From positions 1 through 64,000 of IMG/VR virus record IMGVR_UViG_3300044615_000409: DNA of 64,000 bases; one strand, 5' to 3'. The first letter of the stretch is position 1. Every line of letters begins with the position of its first letter. The stretch comes from a virus. The translations under genes and the position numbers were made by a program. Of this stretch, positions 29,201 to 37,125 are shown piece by piece. Below the pieces are notes generated by a model. The model saw only the letters and a list, made by a program, of their open reading frames with translations. It was not told the DNA's origin and ran no database searches.

Positions 29201-29814
29201 AAATACTCTCTTGCAGTTGGGCTTGCTGGGCTTGCTGTATTTTGTATTGCAATAACAGCATAGTCGCCAACGCTTCCTAGATAACCTGCTGGCTTGCCAG
29301 CAACTAAATTATCTGAATCAGTTATTACTAATGGAAGTTTGTTAGAGAATAAACTAGTTGAAGCACTCCATTCAAAGATGCCCCAAGTAGTTGATGTAGT
29401 ATCTAGCCAGAAAGCGCCATTCTCTGGTTCGCCAGTTGGGCGACCTGTCTGACCTACTAGACTTGCTAAATCAATGTCTGCTCTTAATACGTAGCAACGA
29501 TTAGTCACACCCAATGATGAGTATGCCGCTAGCAAACCGTATTCGTTCAATTCATAACCTTGAATTGGAGTGCCATCAGCAGTCTCATAGAAGAACGGTG
29601 TACCATATAGTGACACAAGATCACGTTGACTTGTGACTTGGAACAACTTACCAGCATTTGCAGCAGTTGTTGCCTGTGCAATACCAGTACCGTTCGGGTT
29701 TGCTTTGTCTTGTGCTGTCGCTACAACTACAAGAGGAACTGAATTTGTTGGGGCAGGAAGATATTGACTTTGGTCAATGATTGTAACTTCTACGCCAGGT
29801 GATGTAAGTGCCAT
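26224..29814 (-). CDS. 18: Tail sheath protein (T4 gp18-like), strongly enlarged
   Basis: A 1196-residue sheath protein from the ATG at 29814 (MALTSPGVEVTIIDQS, the canonical gp18 start); an upstream in-frame start at 29853 is not needed. The N-terminal domain (PTNSVPLVVVATAQDK) and the C-terminal third (NYPELQPNMVVLNSDRGETAYILGD to RVLNTGELSGA, with IGIRDVLYINFINPLVFFTGNGLLNYGNKT) are typical of gp18. T4 gp18 has 659 residues; here about 500 extra residues are inserted in the middle as several beta domains (GEPENGAFWLDTTSTTWGIFEW, GDIWVDTSDLENYPVILRW and others of the type G-x-[FIV]-W-[LV]-D-T). Sheath subunits form the contractile outer cylinder. Confidence 0.93.
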   Translation of the reverse strand: MALTSPGVEVTIIDQSQYLPAPTNSVPLVVVATAQDKANPNGTGIAQATTAANAGKLFQVTSQRDLVSLYGTPFFYETADGTPIQGYELNEYGLLAAYSSLGVTNRCYVLRADIDLASLVGQTGRPTGEPENGAFWLDTTSTTWGIFEWSASTSLFSNKLPLVITDSDNLVAGKPAGYLGSVGDYAVIAIQNTASPASPTAREYFYKNPNNTWVAVGSIEWQESVPAVVGTQSNPTLNAGDKFSVTLAGDYPIELANAEIIVPGLGNNTVQGVATEINNLGWQGITASVNSSGRLQIFCGNSAGINLTAITGTVLADMGITPSIYYPPIVYYATSAGMPLWGAGQQTPRPTGSVWLKVGASGNGLVPSVKEYDAVASAWRSKSVSLAIGDAAAIAALDSTGGQAIPAGTVYGQYDFNAQFDESMVYLWKRLATGPTVVTGTDTAPSFSTGPYTANVYITTPNSTGWTGPYAFSLADNTFAEDFVAAWQAAVIPYTTATVGTDGAIQITHTLGGSIMVDDISPTTGLSQNLMSQAGFVAGTTEGCKTGFFINTTFTVGQNTTSGGGTGAQFVVDKLNSADMKTQQYHVTALAAAGTGYAVGDSITINGANLGGTTGTNDLEVIVAVITGAGPTGPISKIAISTNSDGPAPKNGVMLSNWVEFDYTANEGAPTEIPANGTNWFYSVADECDIMVNTAAGWRGYRTVNFNSNGFPLPSGANTTDPNGPIVSASLPTTQSDGTPLAYGDIWVDTSDLENYPVILRWQQVDGVDTWVLIDNTDQVSGSGILFADARWSSNQNTINPANDPIPTIKSLLLSSNIDLDAPNANLYPVGMLLFNTRRSGYNVKQWRNNYFNSLSFPDQTIPTIRSTWVSASGLQSNGAPYMGRKAQRAMVVAAMRSVVDTNTAIRDEDNFFNLMATPNYPELQPNMVVLNSDRGETAYILGDTPMGLPDDATAIQAWATNAAGATSTGETGCVTRNTYLGLFYPSGIALDLSGNEVAVPASHMMLRTFLRNDTVAYPWLAAAGTRRGIIDNALNIGYLDRDTGEFQVIKTRIGIRDVLYINFINPLVFFTGNGLLNYGNKTSFNSQSALDRTNVARLIAYVRRQLTIAARPFVFEPNDQLTRQQIAGVIESLFVDLVAKRGIYDYLVICDESNNTPARIDRNELWVDVAIEPVKAAEFIYIPVRVLNTGELSGA

Positions 29815-29925
29815 TTTATTGTTTCCTATAATGTTATATTTTGAGGGTAACAACCCTAATACGCTTACTATTATTTAGTATAGATATCAAAAAAGTGAGG
29901 ACAATGAGACCTTCGAAGGTTATTT

Positions 29926-29933
29926 AATAAATA
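29926..29933 (+). promoter_or_regulatory. Late-promoter box 5 nt from start codon
   Basis: Plus-strand AATAAATA, 5 nt before the ATG at 29939; no Shine-Dalgarno sequence between. Confidence 0.55.
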
Positions 29934-29938
29934 CATGC

Positions 29939-30292
29939 ATGGGACTCATTAGGCCGATATGCAAGCAATGTAACAAGAACCCTAGGGCGATTAATTATAT
30001 CCGCGACGGGGTGAAGCATTACCGCAGTATATGTGATGAATGCGGCAAAAAGAAAAATAAAGTTAAAGCAAGACCTACTAATTGGGTACGAGCAGGATAC
30101 AAGAAGAAAGCGATATGTGACATATGCGGCTTTCAAAGCATATATCCCGCACAGATGACGGTGTTTCACATAGACGGAGACCTCAGAAATACCATATTCA
30201 GTAATCTAAGGTCTATATGTCTTAACTGCGTAGAGGTAGTAAAACGTCAACGAGTCACTTGGAAGAGGGGTGACTTACAAGTTGATTATTAG
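29939..30292 (+). CDS. HNH-like zinc protein with four Cys pairs
   Basis: A 117-residue protein with two zinc-ribbon-like Cys pairs in the N-terminal half (CKQC at 8-11, CDEC at 32-35) and CDIC(G) at about 60-63 followed by H-x-D (FHIDGD) and a C-terminal CLNC. The CxxC ... H-x-D-x(8)-N-x(4)-CxxC arrangement matches HNH/recombination endonuclease VII-type folds. Homing-type or packaging-associated nicking activity is possible but the first His of a classical HNH is not certain. The basic segment KKKNKVKARP supports DNA binding. It is a plus-strand gene whose 3' end overlaps the dNMP kinase gene by 18 nt. Confidence 0.7.
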   Translation: MGLIRPICKQCNKNPRAINYIRDGVKHYRSICDECGKKKNKVKARPTNWVRAGYKKKAICDICGFQSIYPAQMTVFHIDGDLRNTIFSNLRSICLNCVEVVKRQRVTWKRGDLQVDY

Positions 30293-30907
30293 ATCGACTT
30301 TCCTATGTAGATCATCGATTGTTCCGTTATTATCGATATAACAGTCATACTCTAAGCCCACACTACTATATTCGCTAGCATGAACATTGTGCTTTTCTAA
30401 TATCTCTACAGCAGACTTATACCCGGGACTATAAAACCCTTTGCTGAATGTCACGGCAGCATCATACCATGGGGGATTTTGTCCCCTAAATACACGTATA
30501 GTAGTACCACCTGCACGTTTGATAGCCTTAAGTTCATTGGGGAATCTGCAATCACTGATTACTACATTATTACGTATACCGCGCAACTTGTTTTCTATGC
30601 TAGCGATCCAGATATCGTCATGGAAAGCCCTACGACCCACTTCAGTTCCCCATTGTTGAAGTACCCAGCGAGGTGTCAAATGCTTGATATCTAGTCTTTC
30701 TGACCACCAAGGATCTACTTGATCTCTCCATTCTCTACTATATCGTGTGCTACCTTCTAGCAATTCACGATCCCAACCAAAAATACTTGCTACTGCATCC
30801 TTGAGGGGTCCAGCATAACTCATTCGCTGAAAGCCCTTAAATCGAATCAAATAATCTGCTACTGTGTCTTTGCCGCTACCTATAAACCCAGCGATTCCTA
30901 CAATCAT
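30275..30907 (-). CDS. 1: Deoxynucleoside monophosphate kinase (T4 gp1-like)
   Basis: A 210-residue P-loop kinase: Walker A GFIGSGKDT at residues 7-15, then MSYAGPLKDAVASIFGWDRELLEG (about 29-52), the motif RWVLQQWGTEVGRRAFHDDIWI (about 80-101) and VVISDCRFPNELKAIKRAGG, all characteristic of phage dNMP kinases. The enzyme phosphorylates dTMP, dGMP and modified dCMP to supply dNTPs for phage replication. T4 gp1 is 241 residues. It is driven by a strong sigma70-like promoter, consistent with early expression, and converges with the HNH-like gene with an 18-nt overlap. Confidence 0.93.
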   Translation of the reverse strand: MIVGIAGFIGSGKDTVADYLIRFKGFQRMSYAGPLKDAVASIFGWDRELLEGSTRYSREWRDQVDPWWSERLDIKHLTPRWVLQQWGTEVGRRAFHDDIWIASIENKLRGIRNNVVISDCRFPNELKAIKRAGGTTIRVFRGQNPPWYDAAVTFSKGFYSPGYKSAVEILEKHNVHASEYSSVGLEYDCYIDNNGTIDDLHRKVDLIINL

Positions 30908-30934
30908 GTTAGGCCCTTTATATTGAATGTATAT

Positions 30935-30963
30935 ATTGTATTATACTATGTAGGACTTGTCAA
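30935..30963 (-). promoter_or_regulatory. sigma70-like promoter for gp1
   Basis: Minus-strand TTGACA (30958-30963), 17-nt spacer, TACAAT (30935-30940); predicted leader of about 20 nt before the ATG at 30907. Confidence 0.8.
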
Positions 30964-32108
30964 TGTGTTTCGTTACCTATATCGAAAAATTTTACTAATT
31001 TATCATGCAGAGAATCATAAGGTCTGTCCCAAAATACTTTACGATTGTGTTCCAATATCTCTTTGTCTTTGACGTACAGTTCATGCAAACTTTCAATGGG
31101 CAATTCTAATAGTTCTTTAGCAGTTTCTAAAAATGCTTCGAATCTTTGCTCATTATCTTCTATGTAATCATATGTATAATCGATCCAATCAGGAAATAGA
31201 AATCCATATGATTTGATATGATCTATCATGCCCTGATAGCCGAACGGTAATATAAAGTGCCCCTTGATCAATGGGTCCCAGGTCTTTTCTGTTATAGATT
31301 TATAAGGGCTGTCTTTATGTATATTACCAGTCAATGTTTCACAATACAGACTAAAATATGTATTTTCATAATATCGATTGGCTACTGGATGCCATCCTCC
31401 TTCAGCCAAGAACTTATTAGTAAAAGAATTTTCTGCTTCTAGTATATTACCTTTCACAGGATCACTAACATAACCTTGATCAGCATACGGCTCTAAAAAA
31501 TATGCTAAGTCTTTCCTGTATTCTAAACGCAGATGTTGAAAATCATATATGCGATTAGGACACAAAAACTTTTTCATAGAACCGTGTTTTTCTATAGGTC
31601 TTAATGCAAAACTTTTTGCGTCTGTGCCATGAGTATAGAGCCTATCTTTTAAATCGATCTTATCATACTCTGTGAAATATATCTTTTGCCTATTCCATAA
31701 AAAATCATAATATAATTCTCTATGCTGTGCAAAGTTAGGATGCACTATCACTATATCATTGGGTATTTCTTGTTCTAATAATTTTCTGATGTAAAGATAA
31801 TAAGTCGTATCGGCAAATACATTGTCAATATGAAAAATATGAAGGAACAATAATTTTTGTTCTGGTCTTAGATTAAGACTTTTGATCTCTATTACTTTTT
31901 GTATTAGATTTATTTCAGGAAACAAATCATGCCCTTGTAATGCAATGATATCTGCCTGTTTGATGTCAGTGACATATTCCCAATCTTGAAATTCTATGTC
32001 AAAAGGTAGAAAGTTTTTATGGTAGTCTTTCAAGAAGACATCTCCTATATGTCTTCCTGGATTGAATATCTTTAACATGCCTAAATCGTGTATTAGCCTT
32101 GTATCCAA
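30960..32108 (-). CDS. Glycosyltransferase-like protein (first of two)
   Basis: A 382-residue protein. The C-terminal third contains SITEKTWDPLIKGHFILPFG (about residues 269-288) followed by YQGMIDHIKSYGFLFPDWIDYTYD, a pattern seen in a family of glycosyltransferase-like phage proteins (compare the GT10 motif of a conserved [ST]-E-K, a late basic residue and a Pro-rich turn). The N-terminal half is alpha/beta, as in a GT-B fold. The 385-residue protein at 44871-46028 has the same ending (GYKTFDNWIDESYD), so they look like distant paralogues. Start: MDTRLIH at 32108 overlaps gp13-like by 16 nt; MLKIF at 32078 is an alternative. Substrate unknown. Confidence 0.6.
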   Translation of the reverse strand: MDTRLIHDLGMLKIFNPGRHIGDVFLKDYHKNFLPFDIEFQDWEYVTDIKQADIIALQGHDLFPEINLIQKVIEIKSLNLRPEQKLLFLHIFHIDNVFADTTYYLYIRKLLEQEIPNDIVIVHPNFAQHRELYYDFLWNRQKIYFTEYDKIDLKDRLYTHGTDAKSFALRPIEKHGSMKKFLCPNRIYDFQHLRLEYRKDLAYFLEPYADQGYVSDPVKGNILEAENSFTNKFLAEGGWHPVANRYYENTYFSLYCETLTGNIHKDSPYKSITEKTWDPLIKGHFILPFGYQGMIDHIKSYGFLFPDWIDYTYDYIEDNEQRFEAFLETAKELLELPIESLHELYVKDKEILEHNRKVFWDRPYDSLHDKLVKFFDIGNETH

Positions 32109-32878
32109 GTCAATGGCTGGCTGTAATCTTGATAACGCTTCAAGTCTTCAAGCAAACGTTCCATATCGGCTTTGCCTTCACTCTTCATAGCAGTACCGTT
32201 CAAACTCGTACCACCACCCGGGCCTGCAATGGTACCAAATTTCTCACGGGCTTCACCGATGATAATCTTGAGTTGTGCTAAGATAAAATCAGCGAGCCAT
32301 ATGCCAGCACCTGGATCTTGCAATATCTCAGTCTCAGGACGTGTGATATCTGCCCAGATCAATACACGCTCACCTGTTCCCTTGAAGTCACGCACAGTAC
32401 GCAATACTTTAGTGACAGGATTGAATGTATATGTGACATATCCACCGAACATACGTGCTGCCAATTCTACATATCCAGCATAGAAATCATATGTTGCCAT
32501 GCCGCCTGTATAGTTATAATTCAACAGATAAGTGTTGAGGATAGCACTACTAAATGGGTCAAAACTTGTGCTTGAAGGACCAGTCTCAAGACCAACAGTT
32601 CTACGGAAAATAGCACGAACGTTGATGAATTCGCTAGGAAGCGTATATGTGTCAATGTTCTTTATGATAGTCATCAAAGTGTAACTCTCCTGAGTAGCGT
32701 TTTGCGCTCTCTGACGATACACTTTGATAGCATAATCATATGCTGCCTCATAATGCTGAGGATCTAATTCAAGATCGATGATGTCACCACCTAAGCGTAA
32801 CCTTAGGTTGTCGAACATCGCGTCTTTTAGTTGCTGTAAGTTAGCATTAGTTGGTGTTGATAGTGGATCCGCAGCCAT
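32093..32878 (-). CDS. 13: Neck protein, gp13-like
   Basis: A 261-residue protein. The N-terminal half (MFDNLRLRLGGDIIDLELDPQHYEAAYDYAIKVYRQRAQ, about residues 19-57; TYTLPSEFINVRAIFRR) matches the pattern of gp13-type neck proteins in T4-like phages: an L-x-L-R-L-G-x-x-[IV] helix-turn and a conserved D-x-x-x-Y-x-x-A. The C-terminus (DILQDPGAGIWLADFILAQLKIIIGEAREKFGTIAG) is helical and Gly rich. gp13 and gp14 form the collar between the portal and the tail; gp14-like lies in the same region at 35386. A GATAAATA late box is 22 nt upstream. Alternative: another head-tail connector. Confidence 0.6.
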   Translation of the reverse strand: MAADPLSTPTNANLQQLKDAMFDNLRLRLGGDIIDLELDPQHYEAAYDYAIKVYRQRAQNATQESYTLMTIIKNIDTYTLPSEFINVRAIFRRTVGLETGPSSTSFDPFSSAILNTYLLNYNYTGGMATYDFYAGYVELAARMFGGYVTYTFNPVTKVLRTVRDFKGTGERVLIWADITRPETEILQDPGAGIWLADFILAQLKIIIGEAREKFGTIAGPGGGTSLNGTAMKSEGKADMERLLEDLKRYQDYSQPLTWIQG

Positions 32879-32900
32879 GTTATATTCCGATTAATATGTG

Positions 32901-32908
32901 TATTTATC
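32901..32908 (-). promoter_or_regulatory. T4-type late promoter box
   Basis: Minus-strand GATAAATA, 22 nt before the ATG at 32878. Confidence 0.65.
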
Positions 32909-32918
32909 GGAATACCTA

Positions 32919-33518
32919 TCATTCGAAAAGACTATTGAACACCGGGGCGGTCCCTGCCATTTGTATAAATCTCTTCATCCCGCAATCTGTGATCCTAAAA
33001 GCATAACTATTTCCGTCTTTATATTCTAAAAACGCAGGGCTATTTTTACTGCTTTTGATACTACAGGATTCAAGTATAGTTCCAGTCTGGAAGTAATGAT
33101 CGTGCAAAATCGATCTAGCATCTTCATATGCTTTACGCAACTCATTCTGTAGATCAGGGTCGTCATGAAAATGCACGACTGCGGCTTTACCCACTTTGCC
33201 GGTTTCTACATCAATAATCACTCTATACTGGCTTTGTAATTTCTGTTTGAACGAGGTTTTATCCCAAGAATTAGCCAATATATTAGTATGTGTCATAGTG
33301 CCCACTGTGTGCGCGGCGCTACTAGAACTTTTTCTAGTTTTGATTTCTAATAATAGGTCAGGCATATCAATGACACTATCCGATCTAACATTAAAACCTT
33401 GACGGCGTAATTCATTTTCGATCTCTCTTCCCATGCTACCATCATTACAATGTTTAGCATTGGGAAAATATAAATGATCAAAATTTACTTTTAACAATTT
33501 AGCTCGGATAGCACTCAT
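32919..33518 (-). CDS. MutH/Sau3AI-like restriction-fold nuclease candidate
   Basis: A 199-residue protein. Residues 30-60 read GREIENELRRQGF...DMPDLLLEIK, giving an early Glu (E32), then D51-x6-E58-x-K60. MutH has the same order and the same D-x6-E-x-K spacing (D70, E77, K79), and Sau3AI/MvaI enzymes share it. This PD-(D/E)XK core is followed by a Ser-rich segment (KSSSSAAHTVGTMTH), then DKTSFKQKLQSQYRVII and a C-terminal DNA-binding-type helix (ITDCGMKRFIQMAG). The fold implies cleavage of a specific site, possibly host or competing-phage DNA. It is 1-4 nt from MazG and overlaps its 3' end. No methylase is visible nearby. Confidence 0.65.
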   Translation of the reverse strand: MSAIRAKLLKVNFDHLYFPNAKHCNDGSMGREIENELRRQGFNVRSDSVIDMPDLLLEIKTRKSSSSAAHTVGTMTHTNILANSWDKTSFKQKLQSQYRVIIDVETGKVGKAAVVHFHDDPDLQNELRKAYEDARSILHDHYFQTGTILESCSIKSSKNSPAFLEYKDGNSYAFRITDCGMKRFIQMAGTAPVFNSLFE

Positions 33519-33964
33519 AAATCACCTTCTTTGCGGTTCTCGCTGTGGAATACGTCAAAGTGTCCGCCCGGGTATCGGGCCTGCAACTTCTTGACATTTT
33601 CGGCTACTACATCATTAGGATCAAGATTCAATGCACGACAAGCATTGACCCAATACCACATGATGTCACCTAGTTCACGCTTCATGTGAAACAATGTCTC
33701 ATTGTTAAGCGGCTTACCCTGAAACGTGATCTTCTTTACGATCTCTTGAAACTCGCCAGTCTCACTACCTAGACCGATAGCACCACAAAGCAACAATGGA
33801 ACGTTGATATCCGGTCCATGCATGTATTCGCCGTTGGGTCCATATGCTTCATAGTTCCCATCAAGCCTATCTAACTGATTCATGAACGTGGTAAGATCAT
33901 GACTCTCTTTGCTAGTTACAGCCTCTACGAATTCCATATATTTGTTTAAATCGACATTATTCAT
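33515..33964 (-). CDS. mazG: MazG-type nucleotide pyrophosphohydrolase
   Basis: A 149-residue protein with the MazG metal-binding signature: ETGEFQEIVKK (E-x-x-E at about residues 68-71) and KRELGDIMWYWVNACRALNLDPNDVVAENVKKLQARYP (E-x-x-D at about 94-97), plus the conserved KLQARYP tail. MazG hydrolyses NTPs to NMPs and PPi and in phages may lower ppGpp or clean the dNTP pool. It is followed by the MutH-like gene (4-nt overlap, ATGA-type) and preceded by the 64-residue gene, also with a 4-nt overlap. A Gly-Pro-Asn-Gly-Glu-Tyr segment near the start is typical of the aquatic phage form. Confidence 0.9.
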   Translation of the reverse strand: MNNVDLNKYMEFVEAVTSKESHDLTTFMNQLDRLDGNYEAYGPNGEYMHGPDINVPLLLCGAIGLGSETGEFQEIVKKITFQGKPLNNETLFHMKRELGDIMWYWVNACRALNLDPNDVVAENVKKLQARYPGGHFDVFHSENRKEGDL

Positions 33965-34155
33965 ACTAACTCCTTGAACATTTTTTTTCTACCATCTTCG
34001 CCTAGTACTTGATCAAAAATCTCTCTAGTTCTTTGCATCATAGCACACGCTAACATCAACTGATCATGTGGATTTTCTGCTGAAAAAATAGCAGTATCAA
34101 TGATAGTCATCAATGCTTCCATTCTTTTTTCTATTGGATCGAATGAATCAGTCAT
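33961..34155 (-). CDS. Small conserved hypothetical, ATGA-coupled to MazG
   Basis: A 64-residue helical protein (MTDSFDPIEKRMEALMTIIDTAIFSAENPHDQLMLACAMMQRTREIFDQVLG...). No domain is recognised. Its stop overlaps the MazG start by 4 nt, and its ATG is 1 nt from the 375-residue gene, so it is translated as part of this operon. The two amphipathic helices suggest a small dimer or a subunit of a neighbour. Confidence 0.6.
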   Translation of the reverse strand: MTDSFDPIEKRMEALMTIIDTAIFSAENPHDQLMLACAMMQRTREIFDQVLGEDGRKKMFKELV

Positions 34156-34156
34156 A

Positions 34157-35284
34157 TTAAAATGCCTTCAAAATAATCATATCAGCATTAAAGCGACCAT
34201 TGGGTGTAATACTTACAGCCTTGATATCTTTAAAATACTTACGTGCCGCTGGCTTGCTACCCATGATCTCTTTGATCTGAGTTTCAGGCTTACGCAACGT
34301 CTTAATTTCGCTCTGCTTGGTACAGAAGCCAAGAACGCTATTGCCTTTAACCGTAAGACTCTTTGCGTAATCATCAGCAACATAGTGATGCAGTTTACGC
34401 TTCTTGGTGTCATAGACCCAAGCCTCAGCACAACCATGCAACTTAGTAGGTGGTACGCTTACCAATTCAAGTTTATCAAGTTTGAACGTCTTGAGATACT
34501 TGAGGCTACGAACGATCTTCTCGACTGAGACGGGCTTCTTAGCACGTGGCTTGCGACCAGTCTTCTTAATATTGATATAACTATTGAGTTCGCCAATCAC
34601 TGATTCAATCGTACCAATGATGTTACGAATCTGAATCTTACCGAATCGTGCATAGGCTTCGTTCAACTGTTCATCTTTGCCTGCCTGCAATTCAGTATAC
34701 TCATTCAACTTCTTAGTCCAAGCATCAATCAAGATATGAATGTGCTGTGGAAGAATATTGTACTGAGACAACACGCTTATGGTATTGATATTATTTTCTT
34801 TCTTACATCCATCTTGAATGTATTCATCCCAGAGGCCTTCAAGTTCTCCACCTGCTTCATGCGTTTTCTCACGCATGATTTCTTGTACATTGGGACGATT
34901 AGTAACCGGCTTCTCAGCAGTCTGCGCAACCTCAATAGTACGGATCATACGTTCGATCTCATCATCAAGCCGCTGTGTGTGTTCTTCAGATTCATAACCG
35001 CGCATAAAACACCTAGCAAGATAACCATTGCTAGTGACAACTTTATTGTCTGGAACACGGCGAATCAGTTTTGCTTTTTCGGACTTGCCCTTGAATTCAA
35101 GATATTGGGCAATAAATTCTCGGGCATCTTTCTTATCGTAAAAATGCCCATACCAAGTTAGTGCATTACCTAGACTCCACTTAGTAGATTCATCTTGTTT
35201 AAAAAAGGGTTCGGGACCGAAATACTTCGTATCAGCATCCCTAGGGTGCAGTTCTTTAATTTCATGCGTTTTGGTGCGAGCCAT
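34157..35284 (-). CDS. Conserved hypothetical, large basic protein
   Basis: A 375-residue Lys-rich protein without a recognised domain. It begins MARTKTHEIKELHPRDADTKYFGPEP and shows a long helical middle (RLDDEIERMIRTIEVAQTAEKPVT, KLNEYTELQAGKDEQLNEAYARFGKIQIRNIIGTIESVIGELNSYINIKKTGRKPRAKKPVSVEKIV) and a C-terminal beta-rich region (AWVYDTKKRKLHHYVADDYAKSLTVKGNSVLGFC). The GRKPRAKK segment is a nucleic-acid-binding-like basic patch. It is the first gene of the operon with MazG and the MutH-like protein, under a sigma70-like promoter, so probably early. Function unknown. Confidence 0.6.
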   Translation of the reverse strand: MARTKTHEIKELHPRDADTKYFGPEPFFKQDESTKWSLGNALTWYGHFYDKKDAREFIAQYLEFKGKSEKAKLIRRVPDNKVVTSNGYLARCFMRGYESEEHTQRLDDEIERMIRTIEVAQTAEKPVTNRPNVQEIMREKTHEAGGELEGLWDEYIQDGCKKENNINTISVLSQYNILPQHIHILIDAWTKKLNEYTELQAGKDEQLNEAYARFGKIQIRNIIGTIESVIGELNSYINIKKTGRKPRAKKPVSVEKIVRSLKYLKTFKLDKLELVSVPPTKLHGCAEAWVYDTKKRKLHHYVADDYAKSLTVKGNSVLGFCTKQSEIKTLRKPETQIKEIMGSKPAARKYFKDIKAVSITPNGRFNADMIILKAF

Positions 35285-35317
35285 ATATGCTACTCCAGTT
35301 TATTAACACTAGCATCT

Positions 35318-35346
35318 AGTTTACTACCTTTAAATACCATTGTCAA
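35318..35346 (-). promoter_or_regulatory. sigma70-like promoter for the 34157-35284 operon
   Basis: Minus-strand TTGACA (35341-35346), 17-nt spacer, TAAACT (35318-35323); leader about 27 nt. It lies back to back with the plus-strand late box for gp14-like. Confidence 0.65.
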
Positions 35347-35372
35347 GTCCTATTTAAGCCATTGAATACTAG

Positions 35373-35380
35373 ACTAAATA
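35373..35380 (+). promoter_or_regulatory. Late-promoter box 5 nt from gp14-like start
   Basis: Plus-strand ACTAAATA, then CATGT, then the ATG at 35386; an imperfect but CTAAATA-type late box. No Shine-Dalgarno sequence. Confidence 0.5.
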
Positions 35381-35385
35381 CATGT

Positions 35386-37116
35386 ATGCCCAAATTATCG
35401 CTATATCATCCAACCAAAACTAACGATTACAAGTTCTTCGATAAGACCATTTCGGAGCAACTGACTGTTGGCGGTACCGATCTTTATATACACAAATACA
35501 TGGGTCCTAACGCTCAGACCCCTAGTGCAGACTATACACAACCCCAATATGTTAGTCCCGATCCTACACAGATACAGGATCTATTGTTTTTGGAAAATCG
35601 CGATAGAGTTTACGATCCTAACATTTATAGATTGCGTGGACATTATAGCGTACAGAATCTAGACTTTGACCTCAGCCAGTTCGGATTATTCTTAAACAAC
35701 GACATCATATTCATCGCAGTTCATTATAACGACATGATCGATATCATTGGTCGCAAATTGATGGTCGGTGACGTATTAGAATTACCTCACTTGTTAGATT
35801 ACAATCCATTGAAAGAAACGATACCGGTAGCATTGAAACGTTTCTATAGCATAACAGACGCCAACTTCGCTAGCGAAGGTTTCAGTCAGACATGGTATCC
35901 ACACTTATGGCGTATTAAGTGTGAGCCATTAGTAGATAGTCAAGAATTTACACAGATATTAACAGAACCAATCAACAAAGACAATTGGTTGGGTCCTTGG
36001 GACAAAGATAAAGTATATCCTCCTGGATATGTAATCACATATGGAGATAAGAATTATATAAGTTTGATTGAGGTGCCAGCAGGCATCGCGCCACCTAATC
36101 CAACATATTGGCAACTTGATCCTAATCAAAATCTCAAAGATATCTTGTCAACATATAATAAGAACATTGAGATTAATAACGCGCAACTTGAAGAAGCAAA
36201 ACGCATATTACCCAAAACAGGTTACAACAACAAAGACCTGTATGTTGTTCCTACATACGGTATCTATGAGACTAATAACACATTATCAGGTAAACTAAAT
36301 CAGCCCGCACCACCTATCAATGTAGTCACTTACAGCGGCGGCGCACCAAGCACAGGGTCATTTGGTACTGTAGTTTTCATGCGCAATCCTAAATTCAAGA
36401 ATCCTAGCGCAGGAATCAAAGTAAGCAAAGAATTATTAAAGAGCATATGGGATATGACTGCGGATATGTCTATCACTAAGATGGATGTCCACGTGCAGGC
36501 AAACATAGAAGTGACTGAGACTGCTCCAATGCAATTACGTGAGGGTAGCGGATCAGGTGCGTTAGAAGGTAATAAGGTATTATCAGTGATGTCTTTAGGT
36601 CCAGTCACTGGACCATACGGTACTGCTGACAACACATATGCTACTGCTGATCAGGATCCTACTCAATCAGGATTCACCGGTACAGAGCCATATGGTCCAA
36701 ATACTATGGACTATCGTGCAGACTGCGATCCAGCATATCAATATATCAGTCGCGCAAGCCCAAGAAGTTTCGGCTATGAAGCAGGATATCTCACAGGAGA
36801 CGGTACTGCACCTAACGGATACCCAAGTGGTGCAGGTATAGCGTTCCCGCAAAATCCTCAAGTAGGTGATTACTTCTTGCGTATCGATTACATGCCGCAG
36901 ATATTATATCGTTGGGATGGAAAACTATGGGTTCGCATAAGCACTAATGTACGAACAGAAACTGGATTTACAGCAGACGATCAAGCACAAAAGTCACAAT
37001 TCATTAATAATGAAGGTGTGATATATAACAACAACCAAGAGCAAGTGATACCTTCTGCACAACCATTATCAAGTATCTTGGAATTAGCACCAGACATTCT
37101 ACCGCCCCAACCATAA
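35386..37116 (+). CDS. 14: Neck protein, gp14-like, C-terminally extended
   Basis: A 576-residue protein from the ATG at 35386 (MPKLSLYHPTKTNDYKFFDK). The N-terminal domain (TISEQLTVGGTDLYIHKYMGP, DLLFLENRDRVYDPNIYRLRGHYSVQNLDFDLSQFG, MVGDVLELPHLLDYNPLK, KRFYSITDANFASEGFSQTWYPHLWRIKCEPL) follows gp14 neck proteins: an HKYMGP-type strand, a conserved DVLELPH loop and a W-x-P-x-L-W-R-I element. T4 gp14 has 256 residues; here about 300 more (W/P/Y-rich, with a SGSG-type linker and a repeat of PYGT...YGPNTMDY) extend it. gp14 with gp13 closes the filled head. It starts the plus-strand island with gp15-like 9 nt downstream. Confidence 0.75.
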   Translation: MPKLSLYHPTKTNDYKFFDKTISEQLTVGGTDLYIHKYMGPNAQTPSADYTQPQYVSPDPTQIQDLLFLENRDRVYDPNIYRLRGHYSVQNLDFDLSQFGLFLNNDIIFIAVHYNDMIDIIGRKLMVGDVLELPHLLDYNPLKETIPVALKRFYSITDANFASEGFSQTWYPHLWRIKCEPLVDSQEFTQILTEPINKDNWLGPWDKDKVYPPGYVITYGDKNYISLIEVPAGIAPPNPTYWQLDPNQNLKDILSTYNKNIEINNAQLEEAKRILPKTGYNNKDLYVVPTYGIYETNNTLSGKLNQPAPPINVVTYSGGAPSTGSFGTVVFMRNPKFKNPSAGIKVSKELLKSIWDMTADMSITKMDVHVQANIEVTETAPMQLREGSGSGALEGNKVLSVMSLGPVTGPYGTADNTYATADQDPTQSGFTGTEPYGPNTMDYRADCDPAYQYISRASPRSFGYEAGYLTGDGTAPNGYPSGAGIAFPQNPQVGDYFLRIDYMPQILYRWDGKLWVRISTNVRTETGFTADDQAQKSQFINNEGVIYNNNQEQVIPSAQPLSSILELAPDILPPQP

Positions 37117-37125
37117 GAGTAACAC

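Noticed and set aside
29924-30169. Minus-strand open frame opposite the HNH-like gene
   Set aside because: No promoter or ribosome site, whereas the plus-strand frame has four Cys pairs and a late box.
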